Source of the DNA: Mycolicibacterium septicum DSM 44393
GTDB lineage: Bacteria; Actinomycetota; Actinomycetes; Mycobacteriales; Mycobacteriaceae
Reading direction: 5' to 3'
Assembly (NCBI RefSeq): GCF_000455325.1
Contig: NZ_HG322951.1
Coordinates: forward strand, 4,136,339 to 4,200,338
DNA: 64,000 nt
Positions 26,073 to 35,563 of this stretch are shown here, piece after piece. Positions within the stretch are counted from its first letter, which is position 1. Each line of letters begins with the position of its first letter. A program made the position numbers and the translations under genes. The notes below the pieces were generated by a model. It saw only the letters and a program-made list of their open reading frames with translations, made no database searches and was not told the origin of the DNA.

Positions 26073-26393
26073 TCACGCGCCCGGTGTGGCCGTCACATCC
26101 GGGCAGTAGTTGTGCAGGGCCGCGGTCACCACGAGCGTGGCCTTCTCGAACGGATATGCCGACCGGGCCTCGGCGATCTGCATCGCCAGATCACCGGGCC
26201 GCATCGCCGGATCTTCGTGGGCAGTCAGGCACGCCTGCTGGCCAAGCTGCACGAGAACGTCCCGGTTGTCATCGGAGACCGGCAGGCCCAGTGAGGAAAC
26301 CTCCGCGAGATAGCCCTGATCGTCGGCGAGAGCCGCCGGGGCCAGGGCGAGCCCGGCCACAGCCGCCATCAGGGAGATCATCAGCGCCTTCAT
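26073..26393 (-). CDS. Secreted DUF732 protein
   Basis: 106 residues with a signal peptide ending APAALA (about residue 23) and a mature domain typical of DUF732: DDQGYLAEVSSLGLPV, two Cys (CLTAH, NYCPD) that could form a disulfide, and LVTAALHNYCP at the end. ATG at 26393 chosen because it begins directly with the signal peptide; upstream in-frame residues overlap the kinase gene. Converges on the TetR gene with 1 bp between stops. Function unknown. Confidence 0.85.
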   Translation of the reverse strand: MKALMISLMAAVAGLALAPAALADDQGYLAEVSSLGLPVSDDNRDVLVQLGQQACLTAHEDPAMRPGDLAMQIAEARSAYPFEKATLVVTAALHNYCPDVTATPGA

Positions 26394-26472
26394 GCTCGTC
26401 ACAATGTCAGATGCGCGCCAGGATCCCGCGGACGCGCGCCGTCGACGCAGCCCGGATCTCATCGTGCCGGCC

Positions 26473-28467
26473 TCACATCCAGCTCGGGGGCCTGATCGAA
26501 TTCGCCACGTCGACAAGCCGGTAGCGATGACGCCGCCGTGGCGAGTGCCGCGCCAGCTCCCGCAGCACCTCCTCGATGCCGACGCGCAAACCACGTTGGT
26601 CGAAGGCATGGCCGAGAATCGGCTCGCCGGCCGAGGGCAGCGCGCCGGACCGGAGCCAGTCGAGCGCGACACCGAGAACGAACGCGCGGATCTGCAGAAC
26701 GCGCGGCTCGGTCTCGGGCAGACCGCCCACGCGCCGTGCGGCATCGCGCAACTCCGCCTCGGTGATCTCGGCGTTGGTCCGCCCCTCGAGCAGCATCACC
26801 ACCGACGTCAGTTGGGCCTCGCCGTAGTGGCGTGAGGTCACCGGGACGTGATCGAGTACATGGATCGCGGCGGCCCGGTCGCCCTGACCGGCGAGCAGTC
26901 GGGCCAAGCCGAACGCCGCGCTGACCACCGCATGGTCGGTGCGCCACAACGTCCGGTAGGACCGTTCTGCCAACTGCCGCAACCGTTCCGCATTCGGCAC
27001 GTCGTCGGCGGCCAGCAGCAGTTCCGCAGTCGCGGCCACCGCCAGCTTGGGTGCGGGCTCACCCGGAAGCAGGGCCACGACCCGCTCGAAACACGTCAGC
27101 GCCGCCCCGAGATCACCGGACGCCAGGCCGGCGATCCCGTCGTCCCAGTCCTCCCGCCATTCGTCCTCGGCGTCCTCGACCGGTACCGGTTCCGGCAGGG
27201 CGTCCGCGACGTCGCGGGCGTCCAGCGCAACGATGCGCCGCCGGCCGTCGACGAACACATCGGTGCCCTGCAACGCCAGATCGACGCCGAATGTGGAGCG
27301 CGCCACGCTGAACAGCGTCGACGTCCGCGGACTCGGCGAGCCCGTCTGCTCGGCGATGATCTCGTGCAGGACGCCCCGGCACTGGTCCGCCATTTCGTCG
27401 ACGGACGAGAACCGTTGCGCCGGCCGGGGGTTGGTCGCGCGGGCGAGCAGCCGATAGAAGGATTCGTACCGCTCGAACAAGGGCACCTCGTCGCGGGCGG
27501 GCAATGTCTCGGCATAGCGATCGTCGGACAGGTCGACGGTCAGCTTGGCCAGGGTTCGGCCCACCGTGTAGACATCGGTGGCGACCGACGGTCCGGTCCG
27601 GACGATCTCGGGTGCCTGAAAACCTCTGGTGCCGTAGATGTACCCGAAATCCCCGACACCCGACACCGCGCCCATGTCGATCAACTCGATGTTGTCCTCG
27701 GTGAGCATGATGTTGTCGGGTTTGAGGTCGTTGTAGACCAGGCCGAGTGAATGCAGATACGCCAGCGACGGCATGACGTCGAGCAGGTATCCGAGCGCCT
27801 GCTCCACCGGCATCATCTGTTTGGTTGTTTCACCGGACACCGCCCGCTGTTTCCCGAGGATGGCTTCCAGGGTGGTCCCGCCGATGTACTCCATCACGAT
27901 GTAGCCGACCGGGCGCCCGTCGAACCCCGGGTGTTCGACGAAGTTGTAGATCTTGACGATGCCGGGGTGGTTCACCATCGCCAGGAACTGGCGTTCGGCG
28001 ACGACGATCGCCTGCGCCTGTTGCGCTTCGGGTTGGAGCAGACCTTTGAGCACCACCCACCGATCGCTGACATTGCGGTCGACGGCCAGATAGATCCAGC
28101 CGACTCCCCCGTGGGCGATGCAACCCTGGACCTCGTACTGGCCCGCCACCAGCTCGCCGGTCTCCAGTTGCGGTGAGAAGGAGAACAACGCGCCGCAATG
28201 CGGGCACACCCCTTCGCACGGCCCGGGCCCGCCTGCGGTCCCCCGGCCCACCGGCCGGCCGCAGCCACTGCATTCCCGTTTGGACTCGGCGACAACGGGA
28301 TTGGTGAGTAGCGCGCCGGCCGGCTCGATGTCCTCCCGGATCGGGATCTCGACCAGGCCATCCCCGATCCGACGGCGCCCGGTGCGCAACCGCGGGCGGG
28401 TGCCCTCGACCTTGACCGGTGACGACTCGGTCACCAGGACAGCGCGCGTTCCCTCCTGCTCTGCCAT
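26473..28467 (-). CDS. pknG: Serine/threonine protein kinase PknG-type
   Basis: 664-residue soluble kinase with the PknG domain order. The rubredoxin-like module has C66-x2-C69 and C88-x2-C91. The kinase core has Lys141 in WVVLKG, a YNDLKPDN catalytic loop (245-252, Asn in place of the usual HRD Arg) and a DMG Mg loop at 264-266. The rest is a TPR-like helical domain. PknG phosphorylates GarA to control 2-oxoglutarate/glutamate metabolism. Shorter than M. tuberculosis PknG (750 residues), mainly at the N-terminus. It starts 1 bp after glnH. Whether this is the main PknG or a paralog is unclear because the usual mutT3 neighbour is absent. Confidence 0.9.
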   Translation of the reverse strand: MAEQEGTRAVLVTESSPVKVEGTRPRLRTGRRRIGDGLVEIPIREDIEPAGALLTNPVVAESKRECSGCGRPVGRGTAGGPGPCEGVCPHCGALFSFSPQLETGELVAGQYEVQGCIAHGGVGWIYLAVDRNVSDRWVVLKGLLQPEAQQAQAIVVAERQFLAMVNHPGIVKIYNFVEHPGFDGRPVGYIVMEYIGGTTLEAILGKQRAVSGETTKQMMPVEQALGYLLDVMPSLAYLHSLGLVYNDLKPDNIMLTEDNIELIDMGAVSGVGDFGYIYGTRGFQAPEIVRTGPSVATDVYTVGRTLAKLTVDLSDDRYAETLPARDEVPLFERYESFYRLLARATNPRPAQRFSSVDEMADQCRGVLHEIIAEQTGSPSPRTSTLFSVARSTFGVDLALQGTDVFVDGRRRIVALDARDVADALPEPVPVEDAEDEWREDWDDGIAGLASGDLGAALTCFERVVALLPGEPAPKLAVAATAELLLAADDVPNAERLRQLAERSYRTLWRTDHAVVSAAFGLARLLAGQGDRAAAIHVLDHVPVTSRHYGEAQLTSVVMLLEGRTNAEITEAELRDAARRVGGLPETEPRVLQIRAFVLGVALDWLRSGALPSAGEPILGHAFDQRGLRVGIEEVLRELARHSPRRRHRYRLVDVANSIRPPSWM

Positions 28468-28468
28468 G

Positions 28469-29410
28469 TCAGTCCCGATACCTCGGTAGAGGCGGACTCG
28501 GCGGCGGGCCGAGCACCGTGAGCCACTTCCGGTACAGCGACAACCATGTCCCGTCCTGCCGCATCCGGTCCAGGCTCGCGTTGACGGCCCGGACCAGATC
28601 CTGGCGCGACTTGTTGATGCCGATGCCGTAGGGCTCATCCTCAAGACTCGGACCGGCCAGGTGCAGGTACGGATCCTGCACGGCCATCCCGGCCAGGATC
28701 GAGTCGTCGGTACTGACCGCATCGGCCTGGCCCTGCTGCAGCGCGACCAGGCAATCGTCCCAATTCTGGACGGCCAGCAGGACCGCCGCCGGCGCCACCC
28801 GGGCGACCGTGGCCAGCGATGTCGTGTCCACCTGCGAGCACACCCTCTTGCCCGCCAGGTCAGCCGGTCCCCGGATCGGCGAGTCCTTGGGCACGAGCAG
28901 CCGTTGGTGCGCATCGAAATACACCGTGGAGAAGGCGATCTCCTCGGCGCGGGTGCAGGTGATCGTCATCGCCTTCACGACGATGTCGACGGTGCCGTCC
29001 TGCAGGGCGGTGATGCGCTCGGGCGACGTCAGCAGGCGGAAGTCCACCTTGGCGGGGTCGCCGAGCAGGTCGCGGGCCACCTCGCGCGCGATGTCGACGT
29101 CGAAACCGGTCAGTTCACCCGACACGGGATCGCGAAAACTCATCAGATTGGTGTTCTGGTCGATACCGACAATGAGCCGGCCCCGCTGCCGGATCGCCTG
29201 CACTGCCGGTCCGGACACCCCCGAAGGCCGCAAACTCGCGGTGGCATCGCAACTCTCGACCGGGACGCCGCGAACCCCGGAGGCCACGACGGCGCCGCTC
29301 GGCGTCGGCATCGTGGTGAGCGAGGCCGACACCTGGACGAGCGGATGCGTCGTGGAACATCCCGTCACCACGGTCGCGGCGACGACGATGAGTCCGGCTG
29401 CGACCCGCAT
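28469..29410 (-). CDS. glnH: Amino-acid-binding lipoprotein GlnH
   Basis: 313-residue extracytoplasmic solute-binding lipoprotein (SBP family 3). The lipobox VVTGC places the lipidated Cys at residue 18. Binding-domain motifs are GRLIVGIDQNTNLMSFRD, ELTGFDVDIAREVA, LQDGTVDIVVKAMTIT and DEPYGIGINKSRQDL. In M. tuberculosis, GlnH binds Asp/Glu-type amino acids and signals through the membrane protein GlnX to PknG. Its start overlaps the glnX stop by 1 nt and its stop is 1 bp before pknG, so the three are co-translated. Confidence 0.92.
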   Translation of the reverse strand: MRVAAGLIVVAATVVTGCSTTHPLVQVSASLTTMPTPSGAVVASGVRGVPVESCDATASLRPSGVSGPAVQAIRQRGRLIVGIDQNTNLMSFRDPVSGELTGFDVDIAREVARDLLGDPAKVDFRLLTSPERITALQDGTVDIVVKAMTITCTRAEEIAFSTVYFDAHQRLLVPKDSPIRGPADLAGKRVCSQVDTTSLATVARVAPAAVLLAVQNWDDCLVALQQGQADAVSTDDSILAGMAVQDPYLHLAGPSLEDEPYGIGINKSRQDLVRAVNASLDRMRQDGTWLSLYRKWLTVLGPPPSPPLPRYRD

Positions 29411-30717
29411 CAGTGGTACTCGCTCAGTCTCGGCGCGATGCCCGCGGCGACGGCGAGCGCGGCCAGCACACTGATGGCCGCCGCACCGGCAGGCAACGCA
29501 CTCAGCGCCCCGTACGCGCGGGTGATCCCGTCGCGCTGCCGGTCCCGCAATCGTGCGATGTCGTCCCCCAACGCCTGGTCCAGCCGGGTGAACTGTGCCG
29601 TCGAACCCTGTACTTCGTCGTCACGTGCGATCGCCACGGCACCGGGATAGTCACCGCTGCCCAGCTTTCCGCGGATCTCGCTGTGTGCGGCTTTCCAGCC
29701 GTGCAGCGCGTCCTGCGCCCCGTTCACCGCATGTCTGTCGAGGATCCGTCCCACCTGTGTGGTCCGTTCTTCGAATCGGATGTCGGAGAGTGTGTCGGAG
29801 CCGCGTTTGAGCAGCCCGAGGATTTCGTCCGCACGGGCCTGCTGCACCAGGATCCGGGCGGTCACCGCCGATTCGAGCGGCTCACCTCCGGCCGCGCGGG
29901 CACCGTTGACGGCGTGCGTCACAACGAGTCCGGCCACCATCAGCCACACAGCGAGCACAATCATCAACACCGATGCCAACAGCAGACCGGGGTTGATGCG
30001 CCGATGGCTGCGCCGGGCGACGAAGACCTGCGCGAACAGCAACAACCCCACTGCCAGTGCGGCTCCCGCGATCAACGCAGGAGGCGCGGCGGCCGACCGT
30101 CCCGATGCCATGACGGCTTCGGCCTGCGTCCGGTACAACCGCTCGGCGTCCGGGAGCATCGACTGCTGCAGCAGCGTCGACGATTCGCTCAGGTACGCGA
30201 CGCCGATCGGGCGGCCGTCGCGGTTGGCCGCACGAGCGGTCCCCATCATGCCGGTGTAGACCGCCAGCTGGTTGGACAGGTCGGTGAGCAATGTCAGCGA
30301 CTGGATATCGTTGGGCGACACCCCATTCGATGCCGTAACCAGGCCGGCTGAGGCCTCTCCGACCGCAGCGTCGTAGCGATCGCGGACTTCGCGCGGTTCC
30401 ACACCGCCGGCCAGAAAGGCGGTGGCCGCGGTCGTGTTGGCGGACGACAGGGCACTGTAGATCCGTTGTGCGGCATCGGCCAGCGGTTCGGTGTGTGACC
30501 GCAGGGTCTGAAGCTCGCGTTGCCGATCGGCCGCCGTCGCCGATGCCGCCACGCCCACGGTCAGCACCGCCGCGATCACGATGACGGCCAGCACCGCGAT
30601 CCGACCGGGCGTGGCCCGCAGGAAGTCGACAACCGGGCGGTCTGGTTCCTCGGCGTCGGCCAGCACGGACTCGTCGAGTGTGAGCGCCTGCCGACTCTCC
30701 AACTCACCGCTGTGCAC
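29410..30717 (-). CDS. glnX: Membrane signalling protein GlnX
   Basis: 435 residues with about four hydrophobic segments: one near 40-60 with a large outer helical loop after it, two near 210-270, and one at the C-terminus (about 405-425). This fits GlnX (Rv0412c-type), which links GlnH outside to PknG inside. GTG at 30717 has AGGTGAT about 6 nt upstream. First gene of the glnX-glnH-pknG operon. Name rests on operon position plus topology. Confidence 0.85.
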   Translation of the reverse strand: MHSGELESRQALTLDESVLADAEEPDRPVVDFLRATPGRIAVLAVIVIAAVLTVGVAASATAADRQRELQTLRSHTEPLADAAQRIYSALSSANTTAATAFLAGGVEPREVRDRYDAAVGEASAGLVTASNGVSPNDIQSLTLLTDLSNQLAVYTGMMGTARAANRDGRPIGVAYLSESSTLLQQSMLPDAERLYRTQAEAVMASGRSAAAPPALIAGAALAVGLLLFAQVFVARRSHRRINPGLLLASVLMIVLAVWLMVAGLVVTHAVNGARAAGGEPLESAVTARILVQQARADEILGLLKRGSDTLSDIRFEERTTQVGRILDRHAVNGAQDALHGWKAAHSEIRGKLGSGDYPGAVAIARDDEVQGSTAQFTRLDQALGDDIARLRDRQRDGITRAYGALSALPAGAAAISVLAALAVAAGIAPRLSEYH

Positions 30718-30820
30718 TCGACATCACCTCGTCGCGGGCTGGCCCGGAACAGCGATACCGGACTCGATCGAACGCCGACGAATGCACGGTAGCCCCCGCA
30801 AACGCGCTACGTGGGCTTTA

Positions 30821-32185
30821 TTACGCGGCCGCCACGCTCTCGGCGGCCAGCACCTCGGCGGCGGCACGCTCACCCGACCGCACCGCACCGTCGATCCAGC
30901 CGCACATGATGGCCGAACTCTCCGTGCCGGCCCAGTGGATCCGTCCGCACGGGGCGCGCAGCGCGGGCCCGAACTCGGTGAGCACACCGGGCGGGGCGTG
31001 GCTGATCATCCCGCCACCCGAATACCTTTCGACCGTCCAGTTCTGCTCGTGATAGCCCACCGGTGACGCGGCCTTCGGACCGAACCGGTCGATCAACTCA
31101 CCGATCACGACAGCTTTGCGCTCGGCGGCGTCCAGCAGCCCCAGCCTGCGGGCGGCGGGCCCCTCGGTGATGACGCACATGATGCCGGGAGTGCCGGTGT
31201 CGGTGCAGGCGTCGATGGTCAGCGTCGCGGGGCTGCCGGGTGCGGCGGACTGTCCGCACAGCCCGTCGGCCCGCCAGAATGCCGTGTCGTAGATGACCGA
31301 GATCTTGAAGACGGCACCGCTGGGCATCCGCTGGTGGAGGAACATCCGGTCCACGGGAAGCATTGGCTCATAGATGATCTGGCTCGCCACAGCCAGCGGG
31401 ACGGCGACGATCGCCTGCCGGGCTCGCACCGTCAGGCTGTCGGCGTGCACCGTCACGCCGTCGTCGTCGTGCGAGATGAGGTGCACCGGTTGCGAAAGGT
31501 GCAGCGCGCCGCCCAGTTCGGCTGCCATCGGTCCGTAGACGGCGCCCATGCCACCGCGCACCCGCGCGTCCTGGGCACCGCCCTTGTTGGAGATGACGAA
31601 GCCCGGACCGCCGCCCGACCCCATCTGGTGAAGCGCCCACAACAACGACACCTCGGATCCCGCCGAGGTGTAGATGCCTGCGAGCGCCATCTCGAGCATC
31701 TCGCGCGCCTGCTTGGAGCGCATGTGACGGTTGATCCACTCCCCCAGGCTGATCCGGTCCCACTCGACCGCCTTCTTCGCCTCCCATGGGGCATCGAACG
31801 GAATGGTCTTACACATCAGCTCCACCTCGAGCAGTCCGGCGCCGAGGTTGGCGATCGCCCACGGGCTCATCGCCCACGGAATCGTGCCGGAGTAGCGGTG
31901 CTGTTTGCCGTCGAGGATCATCATGGCGTCGCCGTCGACGTACTCCTTGTACTCCTCGACGCCGAACTCGGCCATCAGGGCCTTGATGCGGTCCTGCCCC
32001 GGCCCGATCCAGGCCCCACCGCGGTCGATCCACGTTCCGTCATCCAGCACCTCGGTGAAGGTCCGGCCACCGACCCGGTCACGCGCCTCGAGCAGGGCCA
32101 CGGAGCGGCCCGCCTGTTTGAGCCGCAAGGCCGCGGCGAGGCCTGCGAAGCCCGCGCCCACCACGCAACAGTCGACATCTGTCAT
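30821..32185 (-). CDS. Flavin monoamine oxidase family protein
   Basis: 454-residue FAD-dependent amine oxidase. The N-terminal dinucleotide fold has VVGAGFAGLAAALRL (about 8-22) with Glu in LLEARDRVGGRTF, and the C-terminal FAD-contacting stretch IHWAGTESSAIMCGWIDGAV (about 417-436) is complete. Substrates of such enzymes are primary or polyamines; the specific amine is not readable. Ends 103 bp upstream of glnX on the same strand. Confidence 0.9.
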   Translation of the reverse strand: MTDVDCCVVGAGFAGLAAALRLKQAGRSVALLEARDRVGGRTFTEVLDDGTWIDRGGAWIGPGQDRIKALMAEFGVEEYKEYVDGDAMMILDGKQHRYSGTIPWAMSPWAIANLGAGLLEVELMCKTIPFDAPWEAKKAVEWDRISLGEWINRHMRSKQAREMLEMALAGIYTSAGSEVSLLWALHQMGSGGGPGFVISNKGGAQDARVRGGMGAVYGPMAAELGGALHLSQPVHLISHDDDGVTVHADSLTVRARQAIVAVPLAVASQIIYEPMLPVDRMFLHQRMPSGAVFKISVIYDTAFWRADGLCGQSAAPGSPATLTIDACTDTGTPGIMCVITEGPAARRLGLLDAAERKAVVIGELIDRFGPKAASPVGYHEQNWTVERYSGGGMISHAPPGVLTEFGPALRAPCGRIHWAGTESSAIMCGWIDGAVRSGERAAAEVLAAESVAAA

Positions 32186-32566
32186 GGCTCGACCTCCCGT
32201 TTTCGACGGGGCTTGATTCGCTCAAATTACGCCGTCGTCAGCCGCGGCGTAGGCACTGTTGACCGACTGGTGTGGTAAATGCCATAAATTTTGCCCATCT
32301 GGGCACACGTCACTCCGATCGAGCCCCCTTCGGGCCCGCTCGCACACCGTGCCCGCCCACGGAAATCCGGACCGGCGACCGCGTGTGCGATGATTTCTGA
32401 CCTGCCAATACGCCGGGGTTCGCCCATTGTTCACCTCGCGTTCGCCCGACGCCCGTGCGCGTCAAGCATCGGTTGACGGCTACCCGCCGAACTAGTTGCC
32501 ATCGACAGCACCAGACAACTTCGCGATTCCGGGGATGGTCCACCCCGCCGGTAGGGTCCGGTCCTC
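32186..32566. other. 381-bp divergent intergenic region
   Basis: No coding sequence found. It contains an AT-rich stretch (GTGGTAAATGCCATAAATTT around 32271-32290) and a short GCCC-N4-GGGC-type hairpin next to it, plausibly part of the amine oxidase promoter. A TAGGGT hexamer (32552-32557) precedes the GTG of the next gene by 9 nt. Confidence 0.5.
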
Positions 32567-33187
32567 GTGGGTAGACACCAGTTGAAAAAGGATCGGCGCC
32601 GCCGATCTGCAGCGATGGCTGCCGTCGTCGTGCCTGCCGCCGCACTCCTCGTCGTCGGCGCAGACACCGTGCCGGCCACCAAGGGCGGTGCCGAGGTTGT
32701 CGCACCCCCAGCCGTCCAGCCGGCAGCCGCGCCTGCGGCACCCGCTGCGCGTGCCGACCGCGCCGTGCGCCGGAACATGCGGTTCCCGCTGCCCGCCGGC
32801 CGGGCCTCGGAAAAGGGCCTCCAGATCGAGACCATCCTGGCGGCCCGCGCGGTCAGCGCGCGGTTCCCCCAGATTCTGGACATCGGCGGGGTCCGGGCCG
32901 ATTCCATGAAGTGGCACCCGAACGGGTTGGCGATCGACGTGATGATCCCGAACTACAGCACTCCGGAGGGCAAAGCCCTCGGAGACCGGATCGTCGCCTA
33001 CGTCCTCGACAATGCCGATCGGTTCGGCGTGAACCACGTGATCTTCCGGCAGCAGATCTACTCCCACGGCAAGGCCCCGCGAATGATGTCGGATCGCGGC
33101 GGAGCTACCGCCAACCACTACGACCACGTGCACATTGCCACCAACGGCGGTGGATTCCCCAAAGGGCACGAAACGTACCTGACGTGA
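32567..33187 (+). CDS. Secreted ARB-07466-like (M15-like) protein, paralog 2
   Basis: 206 residues from a GTG at 32567. It has the same architecture as the gene at 23478: basic N-terminus, membrane/signal segment (about 14-33), Ala/Pro-rich linker, then a domain with KWHPNGLAIDVMIPNY, FRQQIY and NHYDHVHIATNGGGFPKGHETY. The His/Asp cluster is conserved in both. It lies at the left border of the lower-GC island. Likely cell-wall acting; activity unproven. Confidence 0.82.
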   Translation: MGRHQLKKDRRRRSAAMAAVVVPAAALLVVGADTVPATKGGAEVVAPPAVQPAAAPAAPAARADRAVRRNMRFPLPAGRASEKGLQIETILAARAVSARFPQILDIGGVRADSMKWHPNGLAIDVMIPNYSTPEGKALGDRIVAYVLDNADRFGVNHVIFRQQIYSHGKAPRMMSDRGGATANHYDHVHIATNGGGFPKGHETYLT

Positions 33188-33432
33188 TACACGGCCAAAT
33201 AGCGCTTGAATCAACCCGTCCGTTGCTTGTTACTTATCAGCTCTCTGAATCAGCACCGAGTGGGCGAATAGGCTGGCATTTCCAACCTCAGCTACCCACA
33301 GGCCGCGGCACTTCGTGCGAGCCGTCTCAGGATCCTCGGGGTGCCAAGCGGATTGTCGATCGCACCGGCAAATGAGAGGCACAGCGTCTCGAAATGGGCT
33401 TCCAATTCCATAATGCACCATTGTTGATCGCA

Positions 33433-34977
33433 CTAGACGGGGTGGACAAGCTCGCTAATTGCCTGGGGGTAGTGTCTGCTGCGGGCCACCGCCGACAAGA
33501 GTAGCGTGTCGCTGGCCGTGGCCGGCGGTTCTAGCGAGTGGTGCTCCGGTCTCTTGCCGCCTTCATCTTCGTAACCGATGTTCGACTGCGGCCAAACCCG
33601 CCCGCCACCACGGATCCACTTTTCGTCCGACTCGTTCGCTCGAGTGATGATTGGATGAATCTGCAGTGCACGAACGTTGGCGAGAACTGCCTGATACAGC
33701 TCATCGAATCCGAGAATTAACAGCAGATCCAGTACCACGGTTGCGACATAGCTCGAACGCCGACGGTCCAATTCCGTGCTTTCGAGAGCGCCACCAAGCA
33801 AGCGCTCAACAGCGACCTGTTCGTTCTCATCCAAACTGGCTAATCCCAGTCCGTTGCAACGGGAGTCATGCCGGTCAAGCAGCCAGCTACTGACCGATTT
33901 GAGATACATCGCTGCAGAGTGACTGTCACTATTCGCAATCACAACGACTGGCGGTATCAACGAAGCTGCAAATTGATCCGCCGGAGGCCGCCAGGAACCA
34001 GGATGGTTGGCGCACAGCTGAATGACAGCCCTACTAGCTCGACTCGACAGCTCGCCGTCTGCCTCCAGAGCTAGCAAGCCGAGCAGCTCTAGCAGTCGCA
34101 TACACGCGGCCGAATATGTCGCGATGGCAACTGGACTCATGAGAGTTCGGAGTAGTTCAAGCGGGTCGCTAAGAAAAGGTTCGACTTGGTTCAATATCTC
34201 GGACGAGTAAGAGATGAACAACCGGATCGCGGACTCCGACTCAGTAGAACGGGCTACGTCCTTTCCCTCAAGCGGACGCCAAGCGGCTCGGTGGAGGTGA
34301 AGTGACATCAACGCCGCCAGATCGAGCCGTTGAGTTTGCCTGAGTGCGTTGCACAAGATCGAGGCTTCAATGGAGGCTCGAGCGAGCCTAATCCTGTCAG
34401 GTTCTCCGACGAGCCATGTCCGAGAGAATCTCTCGAGGCTGGGCTCCGTCACGTCCCTATTCCGAATCTTGCTGACAACTGCAATTAGGTCGTCCTGGAC
34501 GTCGGCTGCCGTTAGGCCGAGCGACGGATCTGTAGACAACCACAGGAGAACATCCTCCCGATCCCAAATCTCAAACTCCGCAAGGCCTCTTGCCTGACAG
34601 CTCCTTTTGAACTCTTGCGCATCGATGGGTGCGCTGCCCTTGAGACGACCTGTAGTCACGAGGACAGCAACGCGCGGCAAGGTCTCATCGAAGGAGGGGT
34701 GCGCGCGCGTGTTGTACTCACACTCCTCGATCTGGGGCCGGATCGTGCGCCAGTCAGACTGACTCACATTGCCTGCCTTCGACTGAATAGAGTACTGGAA
34801 GACGTCTCCGCTATGCGGGTCCTTTTTCTTGGCGATGACATCCTTACCAAACTCGAAAGCTCCATGGATGTAGTGGATGTCGTAAAAGCCCCTAGTTGCC
34901 AATATTGCCAACAGAGGCGCATCAAACTCACGCTCGCTTAGCGAATCAAGGAAGGTCTCTACGACTGCGCGAAGCAC
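33433..34977 (-). CDS. Predicted PD-(D/E)XK nuclease with long helical C-terminal region
   Basis: 514 residues. The N-terminal ~150 residues look like a restriction-endonuclease fold: GFYDIHYIHGAFEFGKDVIA supplies candidate acidic residues E42 and D46, followed by QYSIQSKAG with Q65-x-K67, and then VAVLVTTGRL and FEIWDREDVL strands. The remaining ~350 residues are helical and match nothing I recognise. GTG at 34977 has AAGGAG 4-5 nt upstream and overlaps the previous gene by 32 bp. Last gene of the four-gene island operon; no methyltransferase is nearby, which argues against ordinary restriction-modification. Confidence 0.7.
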   Translation of the reverse strand: MLRAVVETFLDSLSEREFDAPLLAILATRGFYDIHYIHGAFEFGKDVIAKKKDPHSGDVFQYSIQSKAGNVSQSDWRTIRPQIEECEYNTRAHPSFDETLPRVAVLVTTGRLKGSAPIDAQEFKRSCQARGLAEFEIWDREDVLLWLSTDPSLGLTAADVQDDLIAVVSKIRNRDVTEPSLERFSRTWLVGEPDRIRLARASIEASILCNALRQTQRLDLAALMSLHLHRAAWRPLEGKDVARSTESESAIRLFISYSSEILNQVEPFLSDPLELLRTLMSPVAIATYSAACMRLLELLGLLALEADGELSSRASRAVIQLCANHPGSWRPPADQFAASLIPPVVVIANSDSHSAAMYLKSVSSWLLDRHDSRCNGLGLASLDENEQVAVERLLGGALESTELDRRRSSYVATVVLDLLLILGFDELYQAVLANVRALQIHPIITRANESDEKWIRGGGRVWPQSNIGYEDEGGKRPEHHSLEPPATASDTLLLSAVARSRHYPQAISELVHPV

Positions 34978-35563
34978 TCCACTCCTTCCGCTTCAGATCA
35001 AACACTGTCTGCAACTTCGCTTCTTGCTCGGGTGTCGGGCCATCCGCTTGTAACTTCTTATATGTCTCTGGATTGACCACAATCATCGTCGTGGGCTTGC
35101 CGTCATCATCGAAATCGATGTCCATCTTCTCAGCAACTTCGATTAGCAGATCGTAGAAATTACGCCCTTCGGCGCTGAGTGTCTGTCCATATTCATCGGC
35201 GATTGCGCTTATGTGGTGGAGCATCGCGCTCACCATCTGCCCCCCAACAGATTCTGCCGTTTCGTAGAGCTGACAAAGGTACGAGTCGACGTCGAACTTG
35301 AGTACGTCTTCCGCGCTCCACGTCCACTGGTGCTCAATTCGCACGCTACGGAACAGAGGCGTCTCTGAGCTAGGGGTGGATGCCTGTTCATCCTCGGGCT
35401 CAGGCAGGTCATGCAAGGTTTCACGGCCAACCTGACCAAGGAGAGGGTCGATCGCCCGCGCTAGTTGTTCGATCGCAGCGGACTGCCACCGCTCCGCTCC
35501 CAATTCGTACTCTCGGGGAGCGATCCAGACCTCGCCTAGAGGACCACCGAAGTCCTCGCTCAT
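34946..35563 (-). CDS. Island operon protein, unknown family (205 aa)
   Basis: No family recognised. Acidic, helix-rich, with a central region (VDSYLCQLYETAESVGGQMV, about 92-111) followed by SAEGRNFYDLLIEVAEKMDIDFDDDG and a VNPETYKKLQ segment near the C-terminus. No membrane segment or signal. ATG at 35563 overlaps the stop of the upstream gene by one base (TGATG). It sits directly before the nuclease-like gene and overlaps it, so it is likely a partner made in step with it. Confidence 0.65.
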   Translation of the reverse strand: MSEDFGGPLGEVWIAPREYELGAERWQSAAIEQLARAIDPLLGQVGRETLHDLPEPEDEQASTPSSETPLFRSVRIEHQWTWSAEDVLKFDVDSYLCQLYETAESVGGQMVSAMLHHISAIADEYGQTLSAEGRNFYDLLIEVAEKMDIDFDDDGKPTTMIVVNPETYKKLQADGPTPEQEAKLQTVFDLKRKEWSASRSRRDLP

